Assembly (NCBI GenBank): GCA_037976565.1
Contig: CP137668.1
Span: 35,044,088-35,108,087, forward strand
DNA from: Mesocentrotus franciscanus
Lineage: Eukaryota; Echinodermata; Echinoidea; Camarodonta; Strongylocentrotidae
DNA: 64,000 nucleotides
Direction: 5' to 3'
Shown here: piece after piece, positions 24,251 to 35,000 of the stretch
How the letters are laid out: the number at the start of each line of letters is the position of its first letter
How positions within the stretch are numbered: position 1 is the stretch's first letter
Made by a program: the position numbers and the translations under genes
The notes under the pieces: generated by a model
What the model saw: only the letters and a program-made list of their open reading frames with translations
Databases searched by the model: none
Told to the model about the DNA's origin: nothing

Positions 24251-26195
24251 CTTTGACCATTCCACTGCACTATATCAATTATCATTGACTTTTTGTTCCA
24301 TGTTACTATTCATCTCAAAAACGTAAATATCGCTAATGGATTGTAACTTTATAATACGACATGATTAATTGGGACAACATTACCTGTCATCTTACTCGAG
24401 GCTCTGACTCTAAGAGCTTTAGATTTGAGCTCCTGCCATTTTCTTTTGCAGTCCTAGACGGTCCTTTCGGACCCCCCACTAGCCGTCAACGCCGTCGCTC
24501 CTTTCTCCCAGGCATCCCTCTTTCTTTTCTCAACCTATTTTGTTTTATTTGAAAGCAAAAGTAAAGAATATAAATGTAAAAACAAATGGAAATTCTTTTT
24601 TTATTTATTGTCTTTTAATCTACTTGGAGTCTAAGTGACATAAAAATGCCCTTACTATGAGAAACAATGACAAAGATAAAATGATCAAAGTTGTGGGACC
24701 ATAAGTGTTGTCAATCTATTAGAAGCAAGCAAGATTCAACAATATTGGGCTCATCACCAAAACACTGCCAACTAATGCTGCAACTCCAGGAGAACATTTC
24801 TGAGGCTTCCGCTATCAGCATAGATAGGATTTATTTAGCAGCTTCAGTGTTCTTTTTGTGGGGGGCGGGCCCATCACCCCCCCATCCACGCCTGACTAAG
24901 CCAATAAAACGTTGCCATATCTATTAAAGAGTTTGAACATTTTAACTTAATGAAATTGAGTTACCGGTATACCACAATATACTCAAACTTGAATCAAATA
25001 ATGATTGATTTGTCTTGGAATTTTACTAACCTTCTTCCAACAATAAGCGGCCTTCGAGAATAACGTTTCCCCACTCTTTTCAACGAATCGTACGAGGCCT
25101 GTCTGTTCCGCAAGCGAAAAATTCGCCTTCCTCTCTCTCTAAAAATTGTAAGATAAATACAGAAAGATGCTATTACATTCAACAGTGTAACATTGGAATT
25201 AAATCATTTGTGTACAACACCTCAAACTTGGATCCATGTACATGTACAATAGAATATTGTGCATGCAGCAAATTCAAGCCACCTATGCTAATTATGCGGT
25301 AGCAACAAATGCCACATATTGATAACAACAACAACAATAATGAGGCATTATCAACTGTGACTCTTCCTTAAAAGGTTAGGCCTACAGAACATAAACATAT
25401 AATTACCTTTTTTTCCTTGACACTTATGTTGATCATTCACCAAATCTAACAATGAAAATGATAAAAATAATCAATTATTCGGTAAGTCATAATTCTAATT
25501 CTGAATACTTTCCTTTTCTGCATTTGTTGTTTAAAAAATTAAAATTAAAATCCATTATATATACCGGTACTATAAATTTTTCTACATTCCTCCTTTCAAA
25601 TTTAGGAGACCAAAACCCAGTCAACAAATTGAATTCAGCTAGTGAATGCAGAAAAAGTAGGACAAATATAACTAAGTGAAAATTGAAATTAAATTCTCAA
25701 TTACTATCTTTATGGGGACCCATAATTGGTAACTCCATCACTCTGTATTAAAGTTGGAATTATGGCGCTTTTTGGGCATAATAATACAGACAGAATTATA
25801 TTTTTTGAACGAAATATAAATATAATTGAGACTAGTCTAATTGAACACAGTACCAATTGAGAGTCGACCTATGACTTCGCAATTGATGGCAGATATTTTT
25901 TTAATGAGCCTCCAAGGCTCCAACTAAGATTAAGAATCTATCCCAAAAATTCTGTCAATACTTTTCAGTGGATTATACGATTTTGCTGAAACTATGACGG
26001 AACATTTTTTTAATTGTTCTGCATTATGTAAATGCACAAAGATGCTTGGGTATTGGTTTCATATAATGATAGGAAATTGAGATTGCCCCTCACTAACCCT
26101 TGTTCAAATAATCAGCTGAAATTATATTTATTATCATGGTTTAGGTCATTCATTTGACTTAGTTACGTTAAGCAAATACTTCTTCCCCCAGGCGC

Positions 26196-26477
26196 CAGTG
26201 GCGGATCCAGCCAGGGGTGGGCGGGAGGGGCAAACAAAAATAATTAGTGCTCCATACCCCCATCCCCCTTGCTTATTCACCGTCTGGCTGAGTCGCCGCT
26301 AAATATTTTCTCACGAATTCTGAAGAAAAAAGTGCTTACACCACCCCAAAAAAAAAAAACCCAGACCTCCCCCCCCCGTTTATTCACCGACTGGCTGAGT
26401 CACCGCTAAACATTTTTTCACGAATTGGGCCCCCTCTCTGGGCCCCCCTCCCTTGCCGCCGGCTGGATCTGCCCCTG
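26196..26477. mobile_element. hAT-type MITE, 282 bp
   Basis: The inverted ends are CAGTGGCGGATCCAGCC and, read inward from the right, CAGGGGCAGATCCAGCC. Flanks CCAGGCGC and CCAGGCCA could be a decayed 8-bp target duplication (6 of 8 match). Inside, a ~109-bp block containing TTATTCACCG, CTGGCTGAGTC and CCGCTAAA occurs twice, near 26274 and 26382. No coding frame. Confidence 0.75.
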
Positions 26478-26507
26478 CCAGGCCAGGCCCAGGCCGAGCC
26501 ATATACG

Positions 26508-26925
26508 GTAATTAGACTAGTCAGTAGATTATTGTTTGGGTAATTATTTGATGCAGGATATAGACTAGGTGTAGTACTAGTCTACATAGAGTCTACTCCA
26601 CCTCTACTGAGCTCTAGAGCCTAGTCTAGCTCTGCCAAAACGCAGTTAGGTAGAGTAGGTCTAGGCTACAACAATAATTAATAGACCCTAGTTTTAATAC
26701 TAGTAGACTATACTAGACTAAATTATAATAGTCTAGATCTAGGCCTAGATCTAGATCTAGACTAGACAGAAATAACCGTCTAGTATGGGTCATTCTTTAA
26801 TAAAACTGACATTTGTCGACATTCCCCATAGTGGAGCCAGACGTAGGCCTAGTCTCAGTGGAACAACCGACGATATACTAGAGACTGAAGCTTTTGGTCT
26901 AGATCTAGACTAGACTACCTGTACC
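26508..26925. repeat. TCTAG/AGATCTAG-rich low-complexity tract
   Basis: CTAG occurs at very high density, often as TAGACTAG, TCTAGATC or overlapping AGATCTAG units; the densest part is near 26730-26765. No regular period was determined. Confidence 0.8.
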
Positions 26926-26966
26926 TGACTTCCTGAGAAAAACCAATAGAATCTAGATCTAAAGCT

Positions 26967-27500
26967 ATTAAAAATACTCCCTGGGACTAGGCCTTGGATT
27001 ATAGATGGGGGTAAAAGATTTATATGCCTAAGATTAGGATAATGATTTTGTTTGGACGGTACGAAGTCGAAGATGCATGCCATAATTCTACTTCTAGGCT
27101 TGTCCAGTGCCGACGCGACGGCCGACTTTTCAACTGTAGACCACACACACAAAAACGCGCATGGGACCGAGCAAATTTTGCAGACGATATCGGCCTGCAA
27201 AAATAGCGAGGTCAAAACATGTTTTGATGGTATAGTTCGCTATAATTCTCTAAAAATTGACATGGTAAATAATTATTAGAATAACAGGACTCGATTGCTG
27301 ATCATTTACACTTTATACATAAACACAGACGAAGTTATATAACATTTTTAAGTCACTTACCCAAAACTTGCAACAGATTCCAGCGGCGGGAAAGTGAAGT
27401 TTTACTCAAAGTTGACGTATGCAAATGATATGCAAATTTCGAGTCGCTCTTGGGCTAAGAGAGTCTTTGTGAAACGGAACATAAATTTTCACGGGAGTCT
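26967..27500 (+). repeat. Left arm of a ~520-bp-arm palindrome
   Basis: The reverse complement of this arm is found at 27576-28094. The arms differ by scattered substitutions and small indels, for example an 8-bp segment near 27045 absent from the other arm, so they are not exact copies. Read on the minus strand, this arm is the outer end of the Harbinger-like element. Confidence 0.93.
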
Positions 27501-27575
27501 GGGGTGTTTCATATAGAGTCTCTCTTAAAAGTCTCTCTTAGTGTAAATCATGGAAAGTCTCTCGTAAGCTACGAG
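27501..27575. repeat. Palindrome centre, 75 bp
   Basis: Single-copy spacer starting GGGGTGTTTCATATAG and rich in TCTCTCTTA / TCTCTCGTAAG motifs. It looks like the terminal sequence of the same transposon family, attached to the right arm and missing from the left arm. Confidence 0.8.
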
Positions 27576-28094
27576 AGACTCCCGTGAAAATTTATGTTCC
27601 GTTTCACAAAGACTCTCTTAGCCCAAGAGCGACTCGAAATTTGCATATCATTTGCATACGTCAACTTTGAGTAAAACTTCACTTTCCCGCCGCTGGAATC
27701 TGTTGCAAGTTTTGGGTAAGTGACTTAAAAATGTTATATAACTTCGTCTGTGTTTATGTATAAAGTGTAAATGATCAGCAATCGAGTCCCTGTTATTCTA
27801 ATAATTATTTACCATGTCAATTTTTAGAGAATTATAGCGAACTATACCATCAAAACATGTTTTGACCTCGCTATTTTTGCAGGCCGATATCGTCTGCAAA
27901 ATTTGCTCGGTCCCATGCGCGTTTTTGTGTGTGTGGTCTACAGTTGAAAGTCGGCCGTCGCGTCGGCACTGGACAGCCTAGAAGTAGAATTATGGCATGC
28001 ATCTTCGACTTCGTACCGTCAATCATTATCAATCTTAGGCATATAAATCTTTTACTATCTATAATCCAAGGCCCAGTCCCAGGGAGTATTTTTA
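27576..28094 (-). repeat. Right arm of the palindrome, ending at the assembly gap
   Basis: Inverted copy of 26967-27500. Homology continues to the last base before the N run, so the true extent of the palindrome is hidden. Confidence 0.93.
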
Positions 28095-28594
28095 NNNNNN
28101 NNNNNNNNNNNNNNNNNNNNNNNNNNNNNNNNNNNNNNNNNNNNNNNNNNNNNNNNNNNNNNNNNNNNNNNNNNNNNNNNNNNNNNNNNNNNNNNNNNNN
28201 NNNNNNNNNNNNNNNNNNNNNNNNNNNNNNNNNNNNNNNNNNNNNNNNNNNNNNNNNNNNNNNNNNNNNNNNNNNNNNNNNNNNNNNNNNNNNNNNNNNN
28301 NNNNNNNNNNNNNNNNNNNNNNNNNNNNNNNNNNNNNNNNNNNNNNNNNNNNNNNNNNNNNNNNNNNNNNNNNNNNNNNNNNNNNNNNNNNNNNNNNNNN
28401 NNNNNNNNNNNNNNNNNNNNNNNNNNNNNNNNNNNNNNNNNNNNNNNNNNNNNNNNNNNNNNNNNNNNNNNNNNNNNNNNNNNNNNNNNNNNNNNNNNNN
28501 NNNNNNNNNNNNNNNNNNNNNNNNNNNNNNNNNNNNNNNNNNNNNNNNNNNNNNNNNNNNNNNNNNNNNNNNNNNNNNNNNNNNNNNNNNNNNN
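28095..28594. other. Assembly gap (500 N)
   Basis: Exactly 500 N, the usual placeholder for a gap of unknown size. It separates the palindrome from the 5' end of the CR1 element, so adjacency across it is not guaranteed. Confidence 0.98.
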
Positions 28595-29015
28595 TTTCAG
28601 TTTGTCAGACTGTCTTAAGTTGATGGATTGGTTGCTTCAATATCTTCTTTGTGAAATCTCTGGGCTGTCAGTCCAAAATTATCTGAAATGTGTGCACCTA
28701 CATGTCAGGTCGCCCGTCAGAGAGCTCCAATTGATTTGTCAATTTCGTTGTAATGCGTTGACAATCGCGATCAATTATGATACCAGTTTTATTGTGAATT
28801 GTCATGGAACTTGCTGGACCATATATGCTGAAATCTGGTATTGAATTGTAGTGTATTTTTATGACTTCTAATTGATGCTGATAGATGCTGCCAATGCTGG
28901 AGTGATATAGCAGCCATACTATTACATGTAGTGCCAGTGGTATGTTTAAAGTACATTGAACTCTTAATCTGATTACCTGTTTTCTTGTCTTGGAGTTGGA
29001 CAAACCAGTTCTGGA
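28595..29015 (+). other. Probable 5' untranslated region of the CR1 element
   Basis: No protein motif. It lies directly upstream of the CR1 reading frame and starts at the gap, so the element's true 5' end may be missing. Assigned by position only. Confidence 0.45.
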
Positions 29016-32000
29016 TTGACAATGACCTACTTAAAAGGATTATCTTTTGTTGTGCTCTCCATCCTTTTGTGCTCATCTCTTTGTGATTGGCACCATTCTT
29101 CATGCCCAGTATCTACGCAGCGTACCAATGATTCTGTGTCAAACTACACATACAGGTATGAGCAAAAAGTGAAAGTGTTGAAGTATTATGGATTCCGTAT
29201 CCTGTATTATGGAAACACTACGTCAACATTTCAATTGGCTCTTATCGTATGTGGAGATGTGAACCCCAACCCAGGCCCGTCCCCTGGCATACGTGAACAA
29301 CATGAACAACAACAACAACATGAACATCATCAAACAAAGACGAGCTTACATCTGAGACAATATAATGGTTCTACAACCAGTAAACAGAGAATAAACCAAG
29401 ATTTATGGAATACAATACAGAACTTGGGAATTGCTAGACACCGGAAAACCCATCGTGGGACAAAAGGACAAGGAAGAAGAAGAGGAAGAAGAAATATACA
29501 GTGTTCTATCTTCCAAACAGAGTACCATTCTATTCAAGAAACGCTTAATGACCAGAAACGGATACCAGTTATCATCCGTGCACGTAAAGAATGTGTCAAA
29601 CCAAGTCTCGAAAGACTTAAATGCTCAAAAGACACCAAAGAACTAAGACTTAATAATGTTTCCTACGATATACCTGTTGTGTTATTAACAAACCTACGAT
29701 CTATTAACAATAAGGTAGACGAATTAGATATTGTATCAAGAAACCTTAATGCTGATGTTTTAGCATTAACAGAAACCTGGCTTAGCTCAGATATACCGCC
29801 AGAGTCGCTATCTCTCCGAGACTATGTCATGTTTTCCAAACCTAGATTAGGAAAGAAGGGTGGAGGAGTTACATTATATGTAAAGCAATCATTCAAGCCT
29901 CAGCCCCTACGTATTAACCCACCTGATAATGTTGAAGCTATGTGGATAATGATGAGACCAACACGCCTACCCAGGGAAATGTCACGTATTATCATGTGTG
30001 TAACATATTTCCCTCCCAAGAACCCCAATGAGGAAGAATATTTGAACCATTTCATAACTGTCATTGATGACTTATTAATGCAACATCCTGATGCAGGAGT
30101 AGCTATTGTTGGTGACACCAATGATCTTAACATTCAACCTTTACTAAGGAATGATCGATTCACACAGGTAGTTAAGCAAGCTACCAGAGGTAATAACATT
30201 TCGGATAAAATAATTACAAATTTCGATCAGTTTTACTTACCAGTTTCAGTACTGTCACCTCTTGGTCCGAGTGACCACAACTGTGTGTTATGGAAACCTG
30301 TACAACCATGTAAAAGTCCTAAGAGAACTGTCAAGAGAAGGATAGTCCGTCCATTAAGAGATAGTGGATTAAGAGCTTTTGGTCAATGGATCACAGGTCA
30401 CACATGGGAAGAAATCTACCAAACAAAAGATCCATCTGGAAAATGCGGTTTATTACTTAGTGAAACTATGACAAACTTAGACCGACTCTTACCAACAAAA
30501 GAAGTACGTACCTACAATGTTGATACACCGTGGATAACCTCACATGTTAAATCTCTAATCCAAAGTAGGCAAAAGGCCTTCAAGAAAAGTAACAAAACAT
30601 TATGGTGTAAGCTCAGGAATAAAGTTATTCATTCCCTATCTGAGGCTAAACGTCATTATTATAGCACTCGTGTCAGTAAACTAAAAACTGAAAACCCATC
30701 AGCATGGTACAAACAAATAAAAATACTTACTAATAGAAATACCGACCCAGTAACTATTGATATCCCTGGTACTGATCCTAAACAACTTAAAGTAGCAGCG
30801 AATGCAATTAACGAACATTTGTGTCAATTGCGTCGGACCTTCCATCTCTTGACAGAGAGATATTACCAGCTGTTTTTACCATGTCCATGTTCATGTCCTC
30901 AGGTTCAAGTTTATGAGGTGTATTCAAAATTAAGAAAATTACAGACTGGTAAAGCTGGATTAACCAATGACTTACCTCTTCGGATTTTGAAAGAATTTGC
31001 ATATGAATTGTGTGTACCTTTAACAGATCTGATTAACTCATCCTTTCAACAAGGGATAGTACCGTAACAATGGAAGCAAGCTCAAATAACCCCTATTCCG
31101 AAATCATTACCAGCAACCATTAATAATCTCCGACCAATTGCACTAACAAGTCAATTTGCAAAAATTGCAGAATCTTTCATAGCCAAATTGCTCCTTGAGG
31201 ATATCGTAGACGAAATTGACGCCCGGCAATTTGGAAACCGCCCTGGTTTATCGACCACTCATTATCTGGTTGTTTTACTCCACAATCTTTATGAAAATGG
31301 TGAAAAGAGCAAGATTTTATCCTCTGTTGTGTGTACTGACTTCACCAAAGCTTTCGACAGGCTGGACCATGACATTCTTATTAGAAAATTGATCAAACTC
31401 AATGTACGGCCATGCATCATTGAATGGATTGTTAGTTTTTTGGAACACCGTCAACAGTGTGTCAAATACCAAGGCACTGTATCTCAATACATGCCTAATT
31501 ATGCCGGTGTACCCCAAGGAACTAAATTGGGCCCCATCCTGTTTCTAGTAATGATCAACGATGCTTGTGAAAACATACCAATCGATTGCTATAAATATGT
31601 AGATGATCTTACCTTGTTGGAATGTCGTAAAGAAACCGATCCCTCTGACTTACCTGCTGTCCTCTACAGTTTGGGTCAGTGGTCCTGTCAAAATCACATG
31701 AAGTTAAATCCTTCAAAGTGTTTTTCACTTAGTGTGACATTCTCCAAAAATCCTCCTGCCGAACTAACTTTTTATATTGATGACTCACCCCTGCAAAACT
31801 TCCAATCGGTTAAAATTCTTGGTGTCATTGTGCAATCCAATCTGAAATGGGATTTACATGTCACAGAAATCCTCAAAAAATGTAATAGAAAGTTGTATAT
31901 GTTAAGGCCTCTGAAGCGATATGGACTGTCTTTAGCTGATCTGAAACTGGTATATACGGGCTATATTCGTCCTGTCATGGAATACTGTACCCCAGTTTTT

Positions 32001-32038
32001 AATGGTGGGCTTACACAGAAACAAACTAGAAATGCAAT
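29016..32038 (+). pseudogene. CR1 endonuclease-reverse transcriptase with 2A-like N terminus, one in-frame stop
   Basis: Residues 5-23 form a hydrophobic signal-like segment. Residues 79-88 read CGDVNPNPGP, a 2A-like motif that would separate the leader at G87/P88 during translation. A basic linker (KGQGRRRGRRN) follows. Endonuclease blocks: LLTNLRSINNK, LALTETWL, GGGVTLYVK, VTYFPPKN, VGDTNDLN and PSDHNCV. Reverse transcriptase blocks: TPIPKSLPAT, DFTKAFDRLDHDIL, AGVPQGTKLGPILF and the intact catalytic YVDD, then LNPSKC and LGVIVQSNLKWD. The only disruption before the insertion is TAA at 31065-31067, between GIVP and QWKQAQ; the frame is the same on both sides. I cannot tell whether TAA is a fixed mutation, a polymorphism or a sequencing error. 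The ATG at 29016 is chosen because it precedes the hydrophobic leader. Confidence 0.92.
29250..29279 (+). promoter_or_regulatory. 2A-like translational recoding motif
   Basis: Encodes CGDVNPNPGP at codons 79-88. In 2A sequences the ribosome skips the glycyl-prolyl bond of NPGP, releasing the upstream peptide. The consensus is D(V/I)ExNPGP; here the E position is N, so efficiency is uncertain. Similar motifs are known near the N terminus of non-LTR elements in urchins and other invertebrates. Confidence 0.8.
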
Positions 32039-32217
32039 CGTGTCACAACGATGTGCGTGCAATGACGCCGGTTTTGTACGTGTCAAACGAAAGAGCATTT
32101 CCCCGGCCCCCCGACTTCGTGATCGGAGGGATTCCATGTAGGGGCGGCGATTTTTTTCTTGACCGGTGGGGTCGAATTGTGAGGGACGAGGGAGCAGTGG
32201 CGTAATGAGCAAACACA

Positions 32218-32253
32218 TTTTTTTTTTTTTTTTTTTGGGGGGGGGGGGGGGGG
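32218..32253. repeat. Poly-T followed directly by poly-G
   Basis: About 19 T then about 17 G. A similar T-to-G junction is at 62432-62458. Confidence 0.95.
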
Positions 32254-32454
32254 TGGGGTGCAGAACAAAATCCTTATCACTACCACTCGTATATGTATGA
32301 ACGTTTTTCAAAGTGAGGTGGGGGTGAATGAAAGCAAAAATAATATGAGGAAATATAGGAAATGATATGATAGGGAAACATATAGGCCCTGCTGATAATG
32401 AAATATTAAGAGAAACAATGTAAATTGATCGATTAAACCAAACAATACCAACGA

Positions 32455-32700
32455 AAGAGCTTCTCTCGAACTATCCAGAGCAATTTGTACGAAGTCTGTA
32501 GCTTCTGTGATATTGGAGATAGGTAGGGCGAAAGAAAGGCCTCAACAGTGACCTTGATGGGATGGTAGTGACTATGCCTACGAAGTTTGAAAGAAATTGG
32601 GATAGGGGAAAGAACCTAGAAAGGGCTCGCAAGCACTGCGTGCAAAAACCAATGGGATTTGGTGCATGTTCGTCATTGCAATCAAGATCGTTCTGGGGCC
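32455..32700 (+). repeat. Internal direct repeat of the CR1 insertion, copy 1
   Basis: Shares ordered blocks (TATTGGAGATAGGTAGG, GAAAGAAAGGCCT, AGTGACCTTGATG, GCCTACGAAGTTTGAAAG, CAAGCACTGCGTGCAAAA, CGTCATTGCAAT) with 33878-34231. Confidence 0.75.
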
Positions 32701-33877
32701 AAAAGCGTGAACCCGATATGCCCCATAGACAATGCGTGTAATGCATGGGCGGAAAACGTACAGAATCTGTATTATGACCGGAGTTAAATTGTTTTTCTCT
32801 CTCTTTATGTCTCTTTATGGGCCGTATTTGGTATCATTAGAAAGAGGATTTCATGGTTGTTATTGTAAACAACTCTCTTTTTTCTATGATAATCCTATCG
32901 AAACACGTGATGTAAAATAGATTTATAGGACAAAATGGCGTCTTAAATGGCCCCATTGACCAATTTCAAAAATCCGGCCACGAGGTGCCCTGCGTATTGC
33001 AATTTGGCATGTCACTACAAATTTTCAAGGAAAAAAAAGGACGTTTAAGGGGCGAAAAGCAGTCTGAAAAAATGACGTCATAGCCGATACGTGTTAGATT
33101 CGGGCGGAAACTCGGCGGAATTCGTGTAGTGACCTTTGTTTAAATGCGATTTATTCACAATTTTCTTTGTGAACATATACTATACTTGGTATCATTCGAA
33201 AGGGCACTTTATTGCGGTCAGTTTGACACCATTGTTATCTTCGCGCAATGTATTGCACGCATTAAACGCGCTATTACGTAATGCGTAGTAAATTCATCAT
33301 TTTTGGCGATAACTTTGCGCTGACACGTTCGAATTTTACCAAACTTGGCAGACAGTTGTCACGTATATAAATATACACATGTCTGCCAAGTTTCATTGAT
33401 GTAGGTATAAAGATCGCCAATTTAGAGCAAGTTGAAGTTATTTCTCAATTTTCTTGAAAATGGCGAATTTGGAGGGCATTTTTCGCAAAGTCGGTCAGTG
33501 TTAGGGTATATAATTTTGTGTATGGCTGGAAAGGGCATATGTTCAAGTATCTAAATCCAAAAAAGGGTACGGGTCTGCCAAGCCATGATGGAGATACGGC
33601 CACAGAAAGAAAGCCAATTCCCAGAACTTTAGAGGGCGCTATTTATGTTTTGCATAGTCATTGGAGCGTAAAATTTGGCATGGCTATGTGCAATTTTGAA
33701 ATAAAGATACTGCGAGAAGATGAGACCGAACGGAATTGGTTAAAGAAAGTTATTGCAATTTTTAGATTTGTAGGGGTCTATTTTTCAAGAATTTGAGAGA
33801 TTGTTGACGGAGTCGGTTTCAGATTTGAATTTTGACTATGAAGATGGCATTTTGAAGGTCAAGTTATATGTCGCAGA

Positions 33878-34225
33878 TGAAAGAACATCTCTTAGACTAT
33901 CTAAAGGAATTTGTTAGAAGTTTGTAGGATCTAGGATAGTGGAGATAGGAAGGAATGAAGAAAGGCCTTAAAATGGACCAGAAACGGACAAAATGGCGCC
34001 TGGATGGTTATGCATGAGTGATTTCGAAAATCGAAAAGTAGGTGACCTTGATGAGATATCAGAGATTACGCCTACGAAATTTGAAAGGAAAAGGACTTGA
34101 GGAAAGCACCTAACTAGGAATAACAAGCACTACGTGCAAAACGAATGGGATTTCCGGACGATAAGGATAAGTATATTAATTGGGCAGAATGTGAACGAAA
34201 ACAAGGCAATGACGAAGGTCGTCAT
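33878..34225 (+). repeat. Internal direct repeat of the CR1 insertion, copy 2
   Basis: Diverged copy of 32455-32700, offset by roughly 1.4 kb, with a longer middle. It ends at the right border of the insertion. Confidence 0.75.
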
Positions 34226-34231
34226 TGCAAT

Positions 34232-34556
34232 AAGAAGCTTGGAGCAAGTTCAAAAAAGAGTAGGTAGAATCATGTTCGGTTCACAATACACAAATTATAC
34301 TAATGCTTGCCAATTATGTGACCTTTCAACGCTTGAATCCAGAAGGGAAAAGCTTTGTCTGGATTTTGCTACATCGTTAGCTAAACACCCAACATGTAGT
34401 ACCTGGTTACCTCTTCGGAAAAACATCCCCTCTCCTTACGCCATGCCTCTAGATATCAACAGTTCAAGTGCAAAACCAATCGTTTCCGAAATAGCCCCCT
34501 ACCTTACTTTGTCGATCTTCTCAATAAAGCCAAGCCCAATTAATCAAAATAGATGA
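34232..34556 (+). pseudogene. CR1 C-terminal domain, continuation after the insertion
   Basis: Encodes RSLEQVQKRVGRIMFG, then STLESRREKLCLDFATSLAK and ends at TGA 34554-34556. This is the conserved CR1 tail (QKR..RII.G, L..RRE.LCL.FA). The upstream codons belong to the insertion. Confidence 0.9.
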
Positions 34557-34938
34557 ATTAATATATTTTTTTTAAATTGTATTATGTTTAATTTGTATTG
34601 CGTGTTATTTTGAATTGTCTATATGTAATTTTGTTTTAATATATGCAGATACTTGCAGAAGAACAGTCGTTGGCTGAAGCAAGTGATCCGTGTTGAAATA
34701 AAATAAAAAGAATGAAAAATTAATAAAATTAATGAATTTTACAGGGCCCTACAAGTACAACAGTCTTTTAACTGCAGGTTAAATAGATTATTATACATAC
34801 ATTTGTTTAACCTTTGCCAAATTTTTCAAAAAAGGAGGACGGCAATGGGGAATTTCGATTTATGCTACGCAGCAATTAAAATCTCATTTCCTTTCGCATT
34901 GTGTATGTATGTTTGTATGTAAGTGTATAAATTTATTG
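34557..34938. other. CR1 3' untranslated region and short AT-rich spacer
   Basis: The segment to ~34737 is the CR1 3' end and contains CAGTCGTTGGCTG, a small stem-loop, followed by A-rich sequence. 34738-34938 is AT-rich and contains nothing recognisable. Confidence 0.6.
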
Positions 34939-35000
34939 ATGCCTAGGTCACATTTGCCGCGGCGGCCGTGCGGTCTAAAATATCTACGGCCAATAGCAAT

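Larger units (their letters stand above)
22466..25138 (-). pseudogene. Myb/SANT-like DNA-binding protein of a Harbinger-type transposon, one nonsense codon
   Basis: Four exons join in frame: 25138-25031 (36 codons, contains RKANFSLAEQTGLVRFVEKS), 24534-24384 (contains RKRDAWEKGATAL and DCKRKWQELKSKALR), 23815-23709 (contains GPATPMSFIDRLILEML), and 22759-22466 (acidic stretch, then KRRCTTCEAHSYIRRLVEVE). Every junction has GT-AG borders and the phases agree (0, 1, 0). The first two exons form the trihelix Myb/SANT-like domain found in NAIF1-type and Harbinger accessory proteins, which bind transposon DNA and bring in the transposase. An in-frame TAG at 24456-24454 sits in the third helix between ERTV and DCKRKW, so the copy is broken by a single change. 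No starting ATG exon was found upstream of 25138. AATAAA on the minus strand near 22310 may end the transcript. Confidence 0.85.
21008..27500 (-). mobile_element. Harbinger-like DNA transposon carrying a Myb/SANT-like gene (transposase not found)
   Basis: The left end is GGGGTGTTTCATAAAG at about 21010, directly abutting the interrupted LINE. A matching GGGGTGTTTCATA lies at 27501 at the palindrome centre. Near both ends are short inverted motifs of the type TCTCTCGTAAG. Between them lies a spliced Myb/SANT-like gene on the minus strand, the accessory DNA-binding protein characteristic of Harbinger elements. No DDE transposase frame was seen, so the copy is non-autonomous or its transposase part lies in the gap. 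A smaller hAT-type MITE (26196-26477) and other repeats are nested inside. The boundaries are inferred from the terminal motifs; no target duplication was confirmed. Confidence 0.6.
32039..34225. mobile_element. 2.2-kb insertion inside the CR1 reading frame
   Basis: Removing it restores CR1 coding exactly: TQKQTRNAI on the left continues as RSLEQVQKR on the right. TGCAAT flanks it on both sides (32033-32038, 34226-34231; 7 of 8 match if extended). It ends in a hairpin, GCAATGACGA and TCGTCATTGC. No terminal inverted repeat was established and no protein domain is seen. Inside are a fragment of the hAT-like family (AGGGGCGGCGATTT near 32140), a poly-T/poly-G run and a ~300-bp direct repeat. 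Family unknown. Confidence 0.8.
28595..34737 (+). mobile_element. CR1-type non-LTR retrotransposon, nearly full length, interrupted
   Basis: Contains a single long reading frame (29016-32038), a 2.2-kb insertion, the C-terminal continuation (34232-34556) and a ~180-bp 3' untranslated region ending in an A-rich tail with ATAAAATAAAAAG near 34705. Order and motifs match CR1 elements: N-terminal region, apurinic-type endonuclease, reverse transcriptase, short C-terminal domain. Apart from one stop codon and the insertion the frame is intact, so the copy is young. Confidence 0.88.

Noticed and set aside
26910..27215. 101-codon minus-strand frame in the palindrome arm
   Set aside because: The corresponding right arm is disrupted by indels in the same frame, there is no domain, and codon content looks random. 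A 5' exon of the Myb-like gene here could not be supported.
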